In this document: positions 1 to 8,906 of the stretch, piece after piece | Layout: each line of letters starts with the position of its first letter | Position numbering within the stretch: position 1 is the first letter of the stretch | Source: Planctomycetota bacterium | Lineage (GTDB): Bacteria; Planctomycetota; Planctomycetia; Gemmatales; Gemmataceae | NCBI GenBank assembly: GCA_016195405.1 | Contig: JACPZP010000117.1 | Location: 1 to 64,000, forward strand | DNA length: 64,000 bases | Direction of reading: 5' to 3' | The notes under the pieces: model-generated | The model's input: the letters and a program-made list of their open reading frames with translations, nothing else | What the model was told of the DNA's origin: nothing | The model's database searches: none | Made by a program: the position numbers and the translations under genes

Positions 1-2
1 CC

Positions 3-119
3 TTCGAGCGCAACCGAAAGAAGCCGACACCATTCAACCAACCCAAACCGAAGCCACCCCCTGCAAACGCAGCGGAGCGCGGAACCTACGCCCTGGCGAA
101 AGCCAGAACCAACGAATAA
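3..119 (+). CDS. C-terminal end of an unknown protein (partial)
   Basis: The frame is open from the left edge and stops with TAA at 117-119. The 38 residues are basic and proline-rich, with a KPKPKPPP-like stretch, as in a disordered C-terminal tail. Nothing identifies the protein because its body lies outside the window. It converges on the small minus-strand gene ending at 138. The call rests only on the open frame and the tail-like composition. Confidence 0.4.
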   Translation, partial: FERNRKKPTPFNQPKPKPPPANAAERGTYALAKARTNE

Positions 120-137
120 AAAGGCCCGAACCTTCGC

Positions 138-281
138 TTATTCAAGGACTAGGTGTTGCTCTTCCCACTCCGAGTCCTCGTCGTCTCGAATATATCCGAA
201 ACAAACGCGCGCTCCCGCGGCTTCGAGATCTCGCTTCGCCTTCTCGTAGCGATCCTCGTCCGATCTGATCAACTTGGGCAT
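138..281 (-). CDS. small hypothetical protein, 47 aa
   Basis: A short acidic ORF (starts MPKLIRSDEDRYEKAKRDLE, ends QHLVLE) with a good ribosome binding site: GAGGAA lies 6 nt before the ATG. I do not recognise a family. The binding site is embedded in the end of an even shorter frame on the same strand (285..332, 15 codons, MNVHLRERLLAMAEE), which resembles the first residues of DUF6624-type proteins. The pair could be a leader plus gene, or the remains of a truncated two-gene unit. Function unknown. Confidence 0.4.
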   Translation of the reverse strand: MPKLIRSDEDRYEKAKRDLEAAGARVCFGYIRDDEDSEWEEQHLVLE

Positions 282-383
282 TACTCATTCCTCAGCCATC
301 GCGAGCAAGCGTTCTCGCAAGTGGACGTTCATCGCAGTATTGTAACATGAGATAATTGCGACACGTACGGCCTTGGAGAAGTC

Positions 384-1046
384 ATGTCCAGCATGCATGA
401 GACCGGCGGTGTTTCCGTCACCGTGCCCGTCCACGATGCCGCCGGAACTGCACACCTTAGTGGATTACTGGCATTCGCGCCCAGCACACGCGGCATCGTC
501 GTGTTGCCTCACGGCCGTGGCACGGCACGCTGCGGCGACGACATTGTCATTGCCACAGCGCTGCAATCCGCGGGCTTCAGCACCTTGCTTTTGGATTTAT
601 TGACACTGGAGGAGGCGGACCTGGATGCGCGCAAAGCTGCGTTTCGCTTCGACATTGGGCTGCTCGCGGATCGGCTGGCCAGCGCTATCGTCACGATTGC
701 TCAGCGACCGGAGATGAAGAATTTGACAATCGGATACTTGGCCGCCGGCTACAACGCGTCCGTCGCCCTTGTCGCCGCCGCCAAGGATCGCGGCGTGATC
801 GGCGCCGTGGTTGTTCATGATGTGCCTCCGGATCTTGGCGGACGCGACCTCACCGGGCTCGTTGCACCGACGCTGCTGCTCGGCAGCTTGAACCGCGTAC
901 GTACTGAGGAGCTTGGAACGGAAGTCAAGCCGCCGGTCCTGATTCCGAACGCCGTCGAACGCTTTGTGGACCTAAACGACTCGGCCGAGATCGCCCGGCT
1001 GGCGGCGGAGTGGTTTACGATGCATTTGCTCTTGAAAGCAAGATGA
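384..1046 (+). CDS. dienelactone-hydrolase-like alpha/beta fold protein, catalytic residues lost
   Basis: A 220-residue alpha/beta-hydrolase-like protein; GGAG lies 6 nt before the ATG. It keeps the family framework: VVLPHGRGTARCGDD near 39-53 (oxyanion region), LLLDLLTLEE near 68-77, FDIGLLADRL near 89-98, and the end ARLAAEWFTMHL. By alignment from memory with the usual IGLFGAS-T-G motif, the nucleophile Ser falls on Gly122 (IGYLAAGYN, 116-124), the Asp after the next strand on Asn170 (LGSLN), and the His of GATHLF on Glu192. All three catalytic positions therefore look lost, so it is probably a non-enzymatic relative. It does not look frameshifted. It lies 82 bp upstream of a toxin-antitoxin pair with no evident link. 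Confidence 0.7.
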   Translation: MSSMHETGGVSVTVPVHDAAGTAHLSGLLAFAPSTRGIVVLPHGRGTARCGDDIVIATALQSAGFSTLLLDLLTLEEADLDARKAAFRFDIGLLADRLASAIVTIAQRPEMKNLTIGYLAAGYNASVALVAAAKDRGVIGAVVVHDVPPDLGGRDLTGLVAPTLLLGSLNRVRTEELGTEVKPPVLIPNAVERFVDLNDSAEIARLAAEWFTMHLLLKAR

Positions 1047-1128
1047 CAAGAGCTCGATCCGCCGAACCCGCTGACAGGTCCGTACGTCTAAGATAAGATT
1101 GCACCTGAGGCCTAGGAGAGAGGAAGTC

Positions 1129-1359
1129 ATGAACTGGTGTGACTACATCACCGTTGATCCCAATGTGCTTGTCGGCAAACCGATTGTTAAAGGCACGCGC
1201 ATCGCCGTGGAATTCGTCATCGATCTCCTCGCACGCGGTTGGACGCAAGAACAGATTTTGCGCGAATACGATCACTTGACGGTGAATGATATTCAGGCGT
1301 GCCTGGCGTACGCTAGCGAAGTGCTGAAGTCAGAACGGGTCCACTTGATTGCGGGATAA
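1129..1359 (+). CDS. DUF433 family antitoxin
   Basis: A 76-residue DUF433 protein. The signature is clear: YITVDPNVLVGKPIVKGTRI, then LLARGWTQEQILREYDHLTVNDIQACLAYA. DUF433 proteins have a small winged-helix-like fold and are usually the antitoxin partner of a PIN-like DUF5615 toxin, as here. The ATG at 1129 is preferred because AGAGAGGAAG lies just upstream; a longer frame from 1099 lacks such a site. The gene probably binds its own promoter, as antitoxins of this class do (inference). Confidence 0.85.
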   Translation: MNWCDYITVDPNVLVGKPIVKGTRIAVEFVIDLLARGWTQEQILREYDHLTVNDIQACLAYASEVLKSERVHLIAG

Positions 1360-1369
1360 GGAAAACGCG

Positions 1370-1735
1370 GTGCGCATCCTCGCAAATGAGAACATTTCCG
1401 CGACGGTAATCAGGACCCTCCGCGAACGTGGTCACGACGTCCTGTCAGTAAAGGAATCCCTGCGCGGCGAAAAAGATGCCGCGATTCTTGCGCAAGCACA
1501 GGCCGAAAACCGGATGGTATTGACGCACGACAAGGATTTTGGAGAACTGGCATTCCGTTTCGGTTTGCCCTCCGACTGCGGCGTTATCTTGCTCAGGCTT
1601 GCGGGCGTGGACAGTGACGCCGACAATTGCCGTGCCTTGGCCGCTATCGAGAGCCCCATCGAATGGTCTGGTCATATTAGCGTGGTGACCGAAGACCGCA
1701 TCCGCGTGCGGCCACTTCCGAAATCACCGCGCTAG
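1370..1735 (+). CDS. DUF5615 PIN-like toxin
   Basis: About 121 residues of the DUF5615/Mut7-C-like PIN family, a predicted RNase toxin. Visible motifs are RILANENIS at the N-terminus (first acidic residue), LRERGHDV, the LTHDKDFGELAF core with clustered Asp residues, and GVILLRLAG. GTG at 1370 is chosen because AAGG lies 9 nt upstream; a TTG at 1349 in the same frame would overlap the antitoxin and add seven residues. It is the second gene of the two-gene unit with the DUF433 antitoxin and looks intact. Confidence 0.8.
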   Translation: MRILANENISATVIRTLRERGHDVLSVKESLRGEKDAAILAQAQAENRMVLTHDKDFGELAFRFGLPSDCGVILLRLAGVDSDADNCRALAAIESPIEWSGHISVVTEDRIRVRPLPKSPR

Positions 1736-1748
1736 GAAGGCGTGAATG

Positions 1749-1773
1749 GTCGGATTGCAAATCCGTCCTACGA
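1749..1773. repeat. half-copy of the GTAG/CTAC palindromic repeat
   Basis: GGATTGCAAATCC followed by GTCCTACGA matches the right half of the 56-bp element at 41823-41878 and a similar half at 52307. It sits in the short gap between the convergent toxin gene and WD40 gene and ends 2 bp before the WD40 stop codon. Confidence 0.7.
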
Positions 1774-1774
1774 C

Positions 1775-4354
1775 TTATTCCTCGACGGGACGACGCAAGA
1801 GCCGCTCCACAGATGCTCTTGCCTCTTGCGTTTCCACGGCGTGGACCGCGCCGCGAGACAGCTCCTCAAGCAGGCGTCTCGCGTCTTTTGAGGCGATCTG
1901 CTCCAATACGCCGATGGCTCGCAGATAGCGTAATGTCTCCGGAGAGCTGACGAGAGGTCGCGGGCGCGACAAGAGCCTTTCCAGACGGCGGTGCAGTTCG
2001 AGCGAGGAGGCCTTCTTCAGCGTCGCGCGCAGCTCGGACTCGGCGGCGTTGCCCATCTCTTCCAGCCGCTTGAACGCTTTGTCTCGAACCGCGAAGATGT
2101 CGCTATCGAGATCCGCGATAAGCCGTCGAATGTCCTTCAAATCGGGTTCCGGGGCCGGCCTCAAATGTTTGCGGAGGAAGGCAATGGCATTCTCTTGCGG
2201 AGATTCCGCGAGACGCCAGACCGCGGCGTAGGCCCGGCTCGCGTCCTCGTGAGCCAGGTTCGCCCACCAAGCGGCCAAGTCATCTTCGCCGGACTGTTTG
2301 ACCAGCGGCTCGGCCGGGCGCGTTGCAGCCGCCAAGTCCCATACAAGTCCCGTCCCGTCCGCCAATGCGGTGATCCCCCGCTTGCCGTCTGGCATCAGAC
2401 ACAGCACTTCAACAATCCAAGAATTCCTCACAAGGACTGGCATTTTCCAAGAGCATCGTTCCTTCCCTGTGGCCAGGTCCCACGCTCTAAGCATCCCGGC
2501 GGCGGTTGTCACCAAAGTGCGGTTGTCGCAAGCAAGCGCGAGGTGTCCTACATTGCTGACCTCCACGGCGGCGATTTCCTTGCCAGTGGCGGTCTCCCAG
2601 ACGGCCACTGTGCTGGCCTGGAGGTCCGCCTCGCCTTCTGCTTTCTTCGCGGCGGCCAGCAGTCGGCTGTCCGGTGAAACTGCGAGAGGGCCACCCCGTG
2701 AGATGTCTGGGATTCGGAATCGAATAAGTCCGGCAGGTAGTTCCACGAGCGCTAAGCCGTCTTTTAGAAGAAGGGCCGCCGCTTTGCCGTGGGCTAGCCA
2801 GGCGACCCGCCGCAATTCTCCGGGAAACACCTGCTGACCCACCGGCTTGCCGGTGACGGTCTCCCATAACGCAAGTCGTGTGACTTCCCCCCGGCCGAGG
2901 ATCCGCTCCAGCGCGGACACATGCTGACCATCGGGCGACACGTACAACTGGTAAAAGTAGGCGCGTTGACCTTTGGGTGCCGCAGGGTCAATAAGCTGTG
3001 CCGTGCCCAGTTGCTTGCGCGAATTGACGTCCCAAAACTGCAGAAAGCCTATCCCTTGGCAGGCGACCACAGACTGCCCGTCAGGGGAGAATGCAATATT
3101 GCGTACATAGCGGCCTTCACCTTTTAGCGGCAGCCGGCTCAGGAGCCGCCCTTGCGTTGTGTCCCACAAATTCAAAGTCTGCTGCGTCCAATCACCCACT
3201 GCCAGAATGCGACCGTCCGGACTGACGTCCATTGCAGGGTCATAACCGAAGTCGCCCGGCAAGTCGTGGCGTTCTTTCCATGTGGCCACTTCCCAGAACC
3301 TTAGACCACGGCCGGTGCTGGCCGCGAGCGTCTTTCCGTCGGGGGAGAACGACAAGTTAATCGGTCGACCCGGAAGGTGCTGCAGTACGCGGCCAGATGT
3401 GAGATCGAGCACGCAACTCCGATCCGAAAAGCCGCAAGCCAGCGTCTTGCCGTCCGGGGAAAAGGCAAGGGAGTAAAAACCATCCTCCGTGCCCAAGGGA
3501 AACTGTGCCACCTCCTTGCCGCTCGCCAGGTCGAAGAGCCGTATCACCGACTCACTCTCGCCCTTGTCGTTGCGCGAGGAGGAGACAGCCAGGCGACGGC
3601 TGTCCGCGGAAACGGTCGAAGTGCTGGCGAAGCAGTTGAGGCGGTGAACCTCACGACCCGTCGCTGCCTCAAAAATGCCCAAAGGCTGTTGCCAGGAAGC
3701 TCCGGCGACAAACCATTTGCCATCCGGCGAGAAACTGCCATGAGACGTGCTGTCAAAGCTGAGGATGGTATTGTCACTTACGGGGAGCGGGAACTCGCGT
3801 TGTTTCTCGGCCTGCCAATCGCAAAGGGTAACGCGCCAGTTGCTCCACGCGATGGCTAGCGTCTTGCCGTCGGGTGAAAGTCGCATGTACCGAACTTGGG
3901 TGCCCGGAGCGTCAGATTTCGGACGGGGAATCGCCCTGAGTTCCTTGCCCGTATCCACTTCCCAGAAGACGAGCCGTAAATTGGCCATTGCCGCCAGCGT
4001 CTTGCCATCGGCCGACAGCGTGACACGGCCTGCCGCGCCAGCTGTACCTTGAAGTTCGACCGCCCGCGTCTGCTTGCCGCTGTCCACGTCCCAGAATCGC
4101 AGCATGCGGTCGCCGCCGGAAGAAACGACGGTTTTGCCTCCGTCCAAAAACACATAGGAGGACAATCCCGCATGCCGAAACCGAACCGAGCCGAATCGCG
4201 CGAGGGCGCCTTCGGGCAGCGGGTCGCCATACAGGTCAGTTCGCGGCGACGGCTTCTTCGGCTTTTCGTCACCGGCTCTGGCCGCGTTCAAGGGAAACGA
4301 CAAGCACGCAACCAGAAGGATGCGGACGAGTGGGACAAACTTGGCGATGACCAT
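1775..4354 (-). CDS. exported WD40 repeat protein (paralogue 1)
   Basis: An 859-residue protein with a signal peptide (about 1-27, ending NAARAG), then the family opening SPRTDLYGDPLPEGALARFG. From about 40 to 680 there are many degenerate WD40 blades, recognisable by repeated SPDGKTLA and LRFWDV/LWDT motifs. The last 170 residues form a helical domain (AWWANLAHEDASRAYAAVWR, then DLKDIRRLIADLDSD) found on many planctomycete WD40 proteins. AGGGA lies 8 nt before the ATG. Its neighbour at 4397-6970 is a close paralogue in the same orientation, so the two arose by tandem duplication. Probably a periplasmic or surface scaffold; partner unknown. Confidence 0.85.
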   Translation of the reverse strand: MVIAKFVPLVRILLVACLSFPLNAARAGDEKPKKPSPRTDLYGDPLPEGALARFGSVRFRHAGLSSYVFLDGGKTVVSSGGDRMLRFWDVDSGKQTRAVELQGTAGAAGRVTLSADGKTLAAMANLRLVFWEVDTGKELRAIPRPKSDAPGTQVRYMRLSPDGKTLAIAWSNWRVTLCDWQAEKQREFPLPVSDNTILSFDSTSHGSFSPDGKWFVAGASWQQPLGIFEAATGREVHRLNCFASTSTVSADSRRLAVSSSRNDKGESESVIRLFDLASGKEVAQFPLGTEDGFYSLAFSPDGKTLACGFSDRSCVLDLTSGRVLQHLPGRPINLSFSPDGKTLAASTGRGLRFWEVATWKERHDLPGDFGYDPAMDVSPDGRILAVGDWTQQTLNLWDTTQGRLLSRLPLKGEGRYVRNIAFSPDGQSVVACQGIGFLQFWDVNSRKQLGTAQLIDPAAPKGQRAYFYQLYVSPDGQHVSALERILGRGEVTRLALWETVTGKPVGQQVFPGELRRVAWLAHGKAAALLLKDGLALVELPAGLIRFRIPDISRGGPLAVSPDSRLLAAAKKAEGEADLQASTVAVWETATGKEIAAVEVSNVGHLALACDNRTLVTTAAGMLRAWDLATGKERCSWKMPVLVRNSWIVEVLCLMPDGKRGITALADGTGLVWDLAAATRPAEPLVKQSGEDDLAAWWANLAHEDASRAYAAVWRLAESPQENAIAFLRKHLRPAPEPDLKDIRRLIADLDSDIFAVRDKAFKRLEEMGNAAESELRATLKKASSLELHRRLERLLSRPRPLVSSPETLRYLRAIGVLEQIASKDARRLLEELSRGAVHAVETQEARASVERLLRRPVEE

Positions 4355-4396
4355 TTTTTCGTTCCCTTATTAGGACTTTTACTGGTAATTAGCGAA

Positions 4397-6970
4397 TTAA
4401 CGCTCGACAGGCCTTCGCCAAAGCCGCTCTATAGAGGCTCTTGCCTCTTGAGTTGCCGCCGCGTGGGCGGCGCCGCGCGAAAGTTCTTCGAGCAAGCTTT
4501 TGGCGTCTTTCGAGGCGATCTGTTCCAAGACGCCGATGGCGCGCAGCGCGCGTAAGGCTTCCGGCGAGTTGTCGAGGGGCCGGGGGCGCGAAAGGAGTTT
4601 TTCGACGCGGCGGTGGAGTTCGAGCGAGGAGGCTTTATTCAACGTCGCGCGCAGCTCGGCCTCGGCGGCGTTGCCAAACTCATCCAGCCGCTTGAATGCC
4701 TTGTCTCGAACCGCGAAAGTGTCGCTATGGAGATCCGTAATGAGCCGGCGAATCTCTTTCAGGTCGGGCTCCGGGGCCGGCCTTAAGTGTTTGCGGAGGA
4801 AGGCAATCGCCTTCTCGTGCGGCGTTTCCTCCAGACGCCAGACCGCGGCGTAGGCCCGGCTCGCGTCCTCGTGAGCCAGATCCGCCCACCATGCGGCAAA
4901 CTCTTTTTCGCCGGGTTCTGTCGCTAACGGCGCGGCGGGACGCAGCGTCAAAGACAAGTCCCAGACAAGGACCGTGCCGTCTGCCAAGGCCGTAAACGCC
5001 TGCTGGCCGTCCGAAGACAGGTGCAGCGCGTGAACGCTCCAAGAGTCCGTCACAGGCACCGGCATGTTCCAGCGGCCTCGCTCCTTGCCGGTGGCCAGGT
5101 CCCAGACGCTGAGGATTCGGTCCGCGGTGGCGATGAGGGAGCGGTTGTTGGGTGCCAAAGCCAAATGACCTGCGCGGTCGATACTCACAGAGGCAACTTC
5201 CTTGCCTGTGACGGTCTCCCAGACGGTCACGGTGCTTGATCGGCCGTCCGTGCCTTGCGGTCCCTTTTTCGGCCCGGCGAGCAGTCGGTCGTCCCGAGAA
5301 GTCGCAAGATGCCCGTACCCCTCCAGTGTCACCTCTGCGATGTGGAAGCAGATCCGGCTGGTCGGTAAGTCCACGAGCGTCAGGCCATCGCTCTGAGGCA
5401 CCGCCGCGGTTTTCCCGCCGCCAAGCCAGGCAACTTGCCACATCTCTTCAAGATATGCGTGCGGTCCAACCGGCTTGCCCGTGGCGGTTTCCCAAAGGGT
5501 CAATTGCATTACCGCGCCAACAACGCGCTCCAACGCGGACACGTGTTTGCCGTCCGGCGACACGTGCAGCGCGTGAAAATAGGGCGGGTTGTCGTTTGGA
5601 GCCGCCGGGTCGCGGAGCTGAACCACGCGCCGCTCCTTGCCGGTGGCAACGTCCCAGAATTGGAGAAGACCTGTAGTCTGGCAGGCGGCGAGCGTTTGCC
5701 CGTCGCCGGAGTACCTTAGATCAACGACGTAGCGTGCATCTCCCTTGAGCGGCAACCGGCCCGACAGACGTCCGCTCGCCGTTTCCCACAAACTAACCGT
5801 CCGGTCCGTCCAATCCACCGCCGCCACAAAGCGACTATCCGGACTTGTTGCCAGAATCAGGCCCGAGGCAAAATCGCCTGGCCGGTCATGACGCTCTTTT
5901 CCGGTCTCCACGTCCCAGACGCGAAGGCGGTGGTTGGCGCGACCCACCAAGGTCTTGCCGTTGGGGGCGAACGCCAGAGCCCACGACCGGTCGGACATTT
6001 GGTGCAGCACCTGGCCGGTTCGGAGGTTAAATAAACAGCTCCGCTCAGAGAACCCACATGCCAGGACGTTACCGTCCGGCGAAAAGGCGACCTTGTATAT
6101 TGGATCGTTGGTGCCCATGGGAATCTGCGCCGTCTCTTTGCCGCTCTCTAGATCGAACAGCCGTATCAGCGTCTCGCGCTCGCCTTTGTCGTTCTGCGAG
6201 GAGCAGACTGCCAGACGCTTGCTGTCGGGCGAAACGACGGAAGAGTAGGCAAAACAGTCAAGGCGGTGCACTTCCCGAGCAGTCGCCACCTCAAAGACTC
6301 CCAGAGGCTCCCTCGAAGCCGCTCCCGCTACAAACCACTTGCCATTGGGCGAGAAGCTGCCCTGAAATGTGCTGTCCATGGTCAATGGCAGCAAAGCCTG
6401 GCGTGGGTGAACAGGGAGCGGAAAATCGCGTTCTTTTCCCGTCTGCAAGTCCAAGAATGAAACGCGCCAATTCCCGTTGCCAACGGCCAGAGTCTTGCTG
6501 TCCGGCGAGAAGAGCAGATATGCCGTGTGAGGTGTCAGACCGACATTCGGACTTGGCAAACTCTTGATTTTTTTGCCCGTTTCCACTTCCCAAAAGACGA
6601 GATTCCCAAGCACCGATGCGGCCAGCGTCTTGCCGTCGGGCGACACGGTGACACAGTGGCCCGGGCCGGCGTTTCCTTCCAGCGCGACCGTGCGCGTCTG
6701 CTTGCCGGTCTCCAAGTTCCAAAAGCGCAGCACACGATCGCCGCCGGCAGTGAGCGCCGTCCTGCCGCCGTCGAGCAGGACGAAGTCGGACAGCCCCGCA
6801 TGCCGAAACCGAATGGACCCGAGTCGCGCGAGAGCGCCTTGGGGCAGCGGGTCGCCGTAGAGGTCGGTTCGCGGCGATGACTTCTTCGTCTGTCCGTCGC
6901 CGGCTGTGGCAACGCCCATGAACAGGGTCAAGCTGGCAAATGCGAATACCCGGTGAAGAGGTGCGCTCAT
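4397..6970 (-). CDS. exported WD40 repeat protein (paralogue 2)
   Basis: An 857-residue paralogue of the downstream gene, with the same order: signal peptide (MSAPLHRVFAFASLTLFMG), SPRTDLYGDPLPQGALARLG, beta-propeller blades with SPDGKTLA-type motifs, then the helical tail LAHEDASRAYAAVWRLEE and ASKDAKSLLEELSRG. The ATG at 6970 is chosen over an upstream start at 7033 because GGAAGG lies 5 nt before it and a signal peptide follows directly. The 42-bp gap to the next gene suggests one operon. The copies differ throughout but keep the N-terminal motif and helical tail, so both are probably expressed. Function unknown. Confidence 0.85.
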   Translation of the reverse strand: MSAPLHRVFAFASLTLFMGVATAGDGQTKKSSPRTDLYGDPLPQGALARLGSIRFRHAGLSDFVLLDGGRTALTAGGDRVLRFWNLETGKQTRTVALEGNAGPGHCVTVSPDGKTLAASVLGNLVFWEVETGKKIKSLPSPNVGLTPHTAYLLFSPDSKTLAVGNGNWRVSFLDLQTGKERDFPLPVHPRQALLPLTMDSTFQGSFSPNGKWFVAGAASREPLGVFEVATAREVHRLDCFAYSSVVSPDSKRLAVCSSQNDKGERETLIRLFDLESGKETAQIPMGTNDPIYKVAFSPDGNVLACGFSERSCLFNLRTGQVLHQMSDRSWALAFAPNGKTLVGRANHRLRVWDVETGKERHDRPGDFASGLILATSPDSRFVAAVDWTDRTVSLWETASGRLSGRLPLKGDARYVVDLRYSGDGQTLAACQTTGLLQFWDVATGKERRVVQLRDPAAPNDNPPYFHALHVSPDGKHVSALERVVGAVMQLTLWETATGKPVGPHAYLEEMWQVAWLGGGKTAAVPQSDGLTLVDLPTSRICFHIAEVTLEGYGHLATSRDDRLLAGPKKGPQGTDGRSSTVTVWETVTGKEVASVSIDRAGHLALAPNNRSLIATADRILSVWDLATGKERGRWNMPVPVTDSWSVHALHLSSDGQQAFTALADGTVLVWDLSLTLRPAAPLATEPGEKEFAAWWADLAHEDASRAYAAVWRLEETPHEKAIAFLRKHLRPAPEPDLKEIRRLITDLHSDTFAVRDKAFKRLDEFGNAAEAELRATLNKASSLELHRRVEKLLSRPRPLDNSPEALRALRAIGVLEQIASKDAKSLLEELSRGAAHAAATQEARASIERLWRRPVER

Positions 6971-7286
6971 GAGGCCTTCCTTGAGTTGGGCATATTGTTC
7001 TAGGCGACTTCCAGATTGCCTTGTTCCGCCCACGCTTTAATTGCCGTCAGCCGGTCAATCAGCTCCTTGAGGGGAACAAAGGCAACCTCACGATGTGCCG
7101 TCAATCGAATCAAATGTGCTGAATCGACTGTAAGGGTTTTCTAGGAGATGTCAAGAATCTTCTTGTTCGTGAAAAAAGTTCTATCCGGGCCCCCTCACCC
7201 CCAGTCCCTCTCCCCCCGGCGATTGCTTCTCACGAAACGTGATGTCGCTTCAGCCGGGGGGAGAGGGGAGCAATCACTTCTTTGGC
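6971..7286 (-). other. intergenic region with an open-frame remnant
   Basis: No convincing gene. On the minus strand a 46-codon open stretch (7003-7140, stop at 7000-7002) reads SAHLIRLTAHREVAFVPLKE and ends GNLEVA. It looks like coding sequence but has no ATG or GTG start, so it may be the tail of a lost gene or a TTG-started small ORF. The rest is the GC-rich hairpin listed separately. The promoter of the WD40 pair should lie here, but I see no clear -35/-10 pair. Confidence 0.4.
7206..7267. repeat. large GC-rich inverted repeat
   Basis: A perfect 15-bp stem (CCCTCTCCCCCCGGC / GCCGGGGGGAGAGGG) with a 32-nt loop that contains a smaller hairpin TCACG-AAA-CGTGA. GATTGC just inside the left arm can also pair with GCAATC just outside the right arm. 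It lies 20 bp beyond the 3' end of the glycerol kinase gene and may end its transcription. Confidence 0.75.
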
Positions 7287-8782
7287 TCATGGAGCAGGGT
7301 AAGCGTAGAAGTCTATGACTGTGCGCACGGCGCGACGCCACTGCGTGCGCTTTCGCTGCCGTTCGCTCTCTGCCAATTTCGGCTCAAAAACGCGGCCGGG
7401 CTCGCATAATTTGCCCAACGCATTCGTATCGGGCCACAACCCTATTTGAAGTCCAGCAAGAAAAGCCGCTCCGCGCGCGGTGGCTTCGGCATGTGCCGCG
7501 GCCATCACCGGAATTCCTAGCGTGTCGGCCTGGCATTGCAGGAACCAGGCGTTTTGGGCCATGCCGCCGTCAACCTTTAGCGACCGCAAAGGGTGGCCTG
7601 TGTCAGCCGCGGCGGCGGCGATGAGGTCGGCGACTTGCAGCGCGACGCCTTCCAAAGCGGCTCGGGCCAGATCGGCGGCGGTGGTGTTGCGCGTGAGGCC
7701 GAAGATGACGCCGCGCGCTTCCGGCGTCCAGTGGGGCGCGCCCAGGCCGACGAAAGCCGGCACAAACAGCACTGGCTGATGCGGATCGGAACGAGCGGCC
7801 AGCGCTTCGACGTCGGCGGAAGTTGGAATGAACTCCAGTCCGTCGCGCAGCCATTGCACCGCCGCGCCGGCGACAAAGACGCTGCCTTCGAGCACGTACT
7901 GGCGCTTCGGCGAAGGCATTGCCGCCAGGGACGTCAAAAGGCGGTGCTGCGAATGAACCGGTTGGCCGCCCGTGTGTTGCAGGAAGAAGGCGCCGGTGCC
8001 ATAGGTGCATTTGGTGTCGCCGGCCGCGAAGCCGCCCTGGCCGAAGAGGGCGGCCTGCTGGTCACCGGCGACGGCCGCGATCGGCACGCCGTCCGGCAAG
8101 AAACCTAGGCCGCGCGTGACGCCGAAGGACGCGACGCCGGGTCGGATTTCGGGCAGCAAAGCCCGCGGCACCTGAAAAAACCGGCACAGGTCTTCATCCC
8201 ATTGCCCGGTTTCGAGGTTGAGAAGCAGGGTGCGCGACGCGTTGCTGGTGTCCGTGGCATGAACTCTTCCGGCGGTGAGGTTCCACAACAACCACGTGTC
8301 GATGGTGCCGCAAGCGAGTTCGCCGTTCTCCGCCCGGCGTCTAAGGTCGGGCCGCTGGTCGAGCAGCCAGCGAATCTTGGTCGCCGAGAAATAGGGATCG
8401 AGCACCAATCCGGAGCGTTCGAAGATCCATGATTCCTCGGCGGCGTGCTGCCGGCAAAATCGGCGGTGCGCCGGTCCTGCCAGACGATCGCCCTGCTCAC
8501 GGGCTTGCCGGCGGACCGGTCCCATAGCAAGACGGTTTCGCGCTGGTTGGTCACGCCGATGGCGGCGAGATTGCTCCCTTTCACTCCAGCGGCGGCAAGG
8601 GCCCGCGGCACGACGTCGGCGACGGCGCTCCAAATCTCTTCCGCGTCGTGCTCCACCCAACCGGGCGATGGATAGTGCTGCGTCAATTCCTTGGCGGCGC
8701 TGCCCACCGATCGCGCCACGGCGTCGAATACAACCGCCCGCGTACTGGTAGTGCCCTGATCGATAGCTAGAATAAATGGCAT
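7287..8782 (-). pseudogene. glpK: glycerol kinase, frameshifted
   Basis: Glycerol kinase phosphorylates glycerol with ATP to give glycerol 3-phosphate. The N-terminus FILAIDQGTTSTRAVVFD and VTNQRETVLLWDR is in one frame; from about 8455 the sequence continues in another as FCRQHAAEESWIFERSGLVL, DTWLLWNLTAG, KCTYGTGAFFLQHTGG, GLGAPHW and VDGGMAQNAWFLQ. The join is a run of four T on the coding strand (8456-8459) where five would keep the frame. With one added base the gene is exactly 499 codons, the normal length, so the only visible lesion is a single-base deletion (or sequencing error). AAAGGTG lies just before the ATG at 8782. No glycerol facilitator or glycerol-3-phosphate dehydrogenase gene is nearby. 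Confidence 0.85.
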
Positions 8783-8906
8783 TTTGTTCACCTTTGGACA
8801 TGGACGCAGAAATAACCTATGGTTTTACAACCTGGGTTCCCCTGCCTCCCGCAGCGCCAAGTGTGCGCGGGGACGTTGGCGACTCCGGCCCGAAAAGAGA
8901 CCGCCC

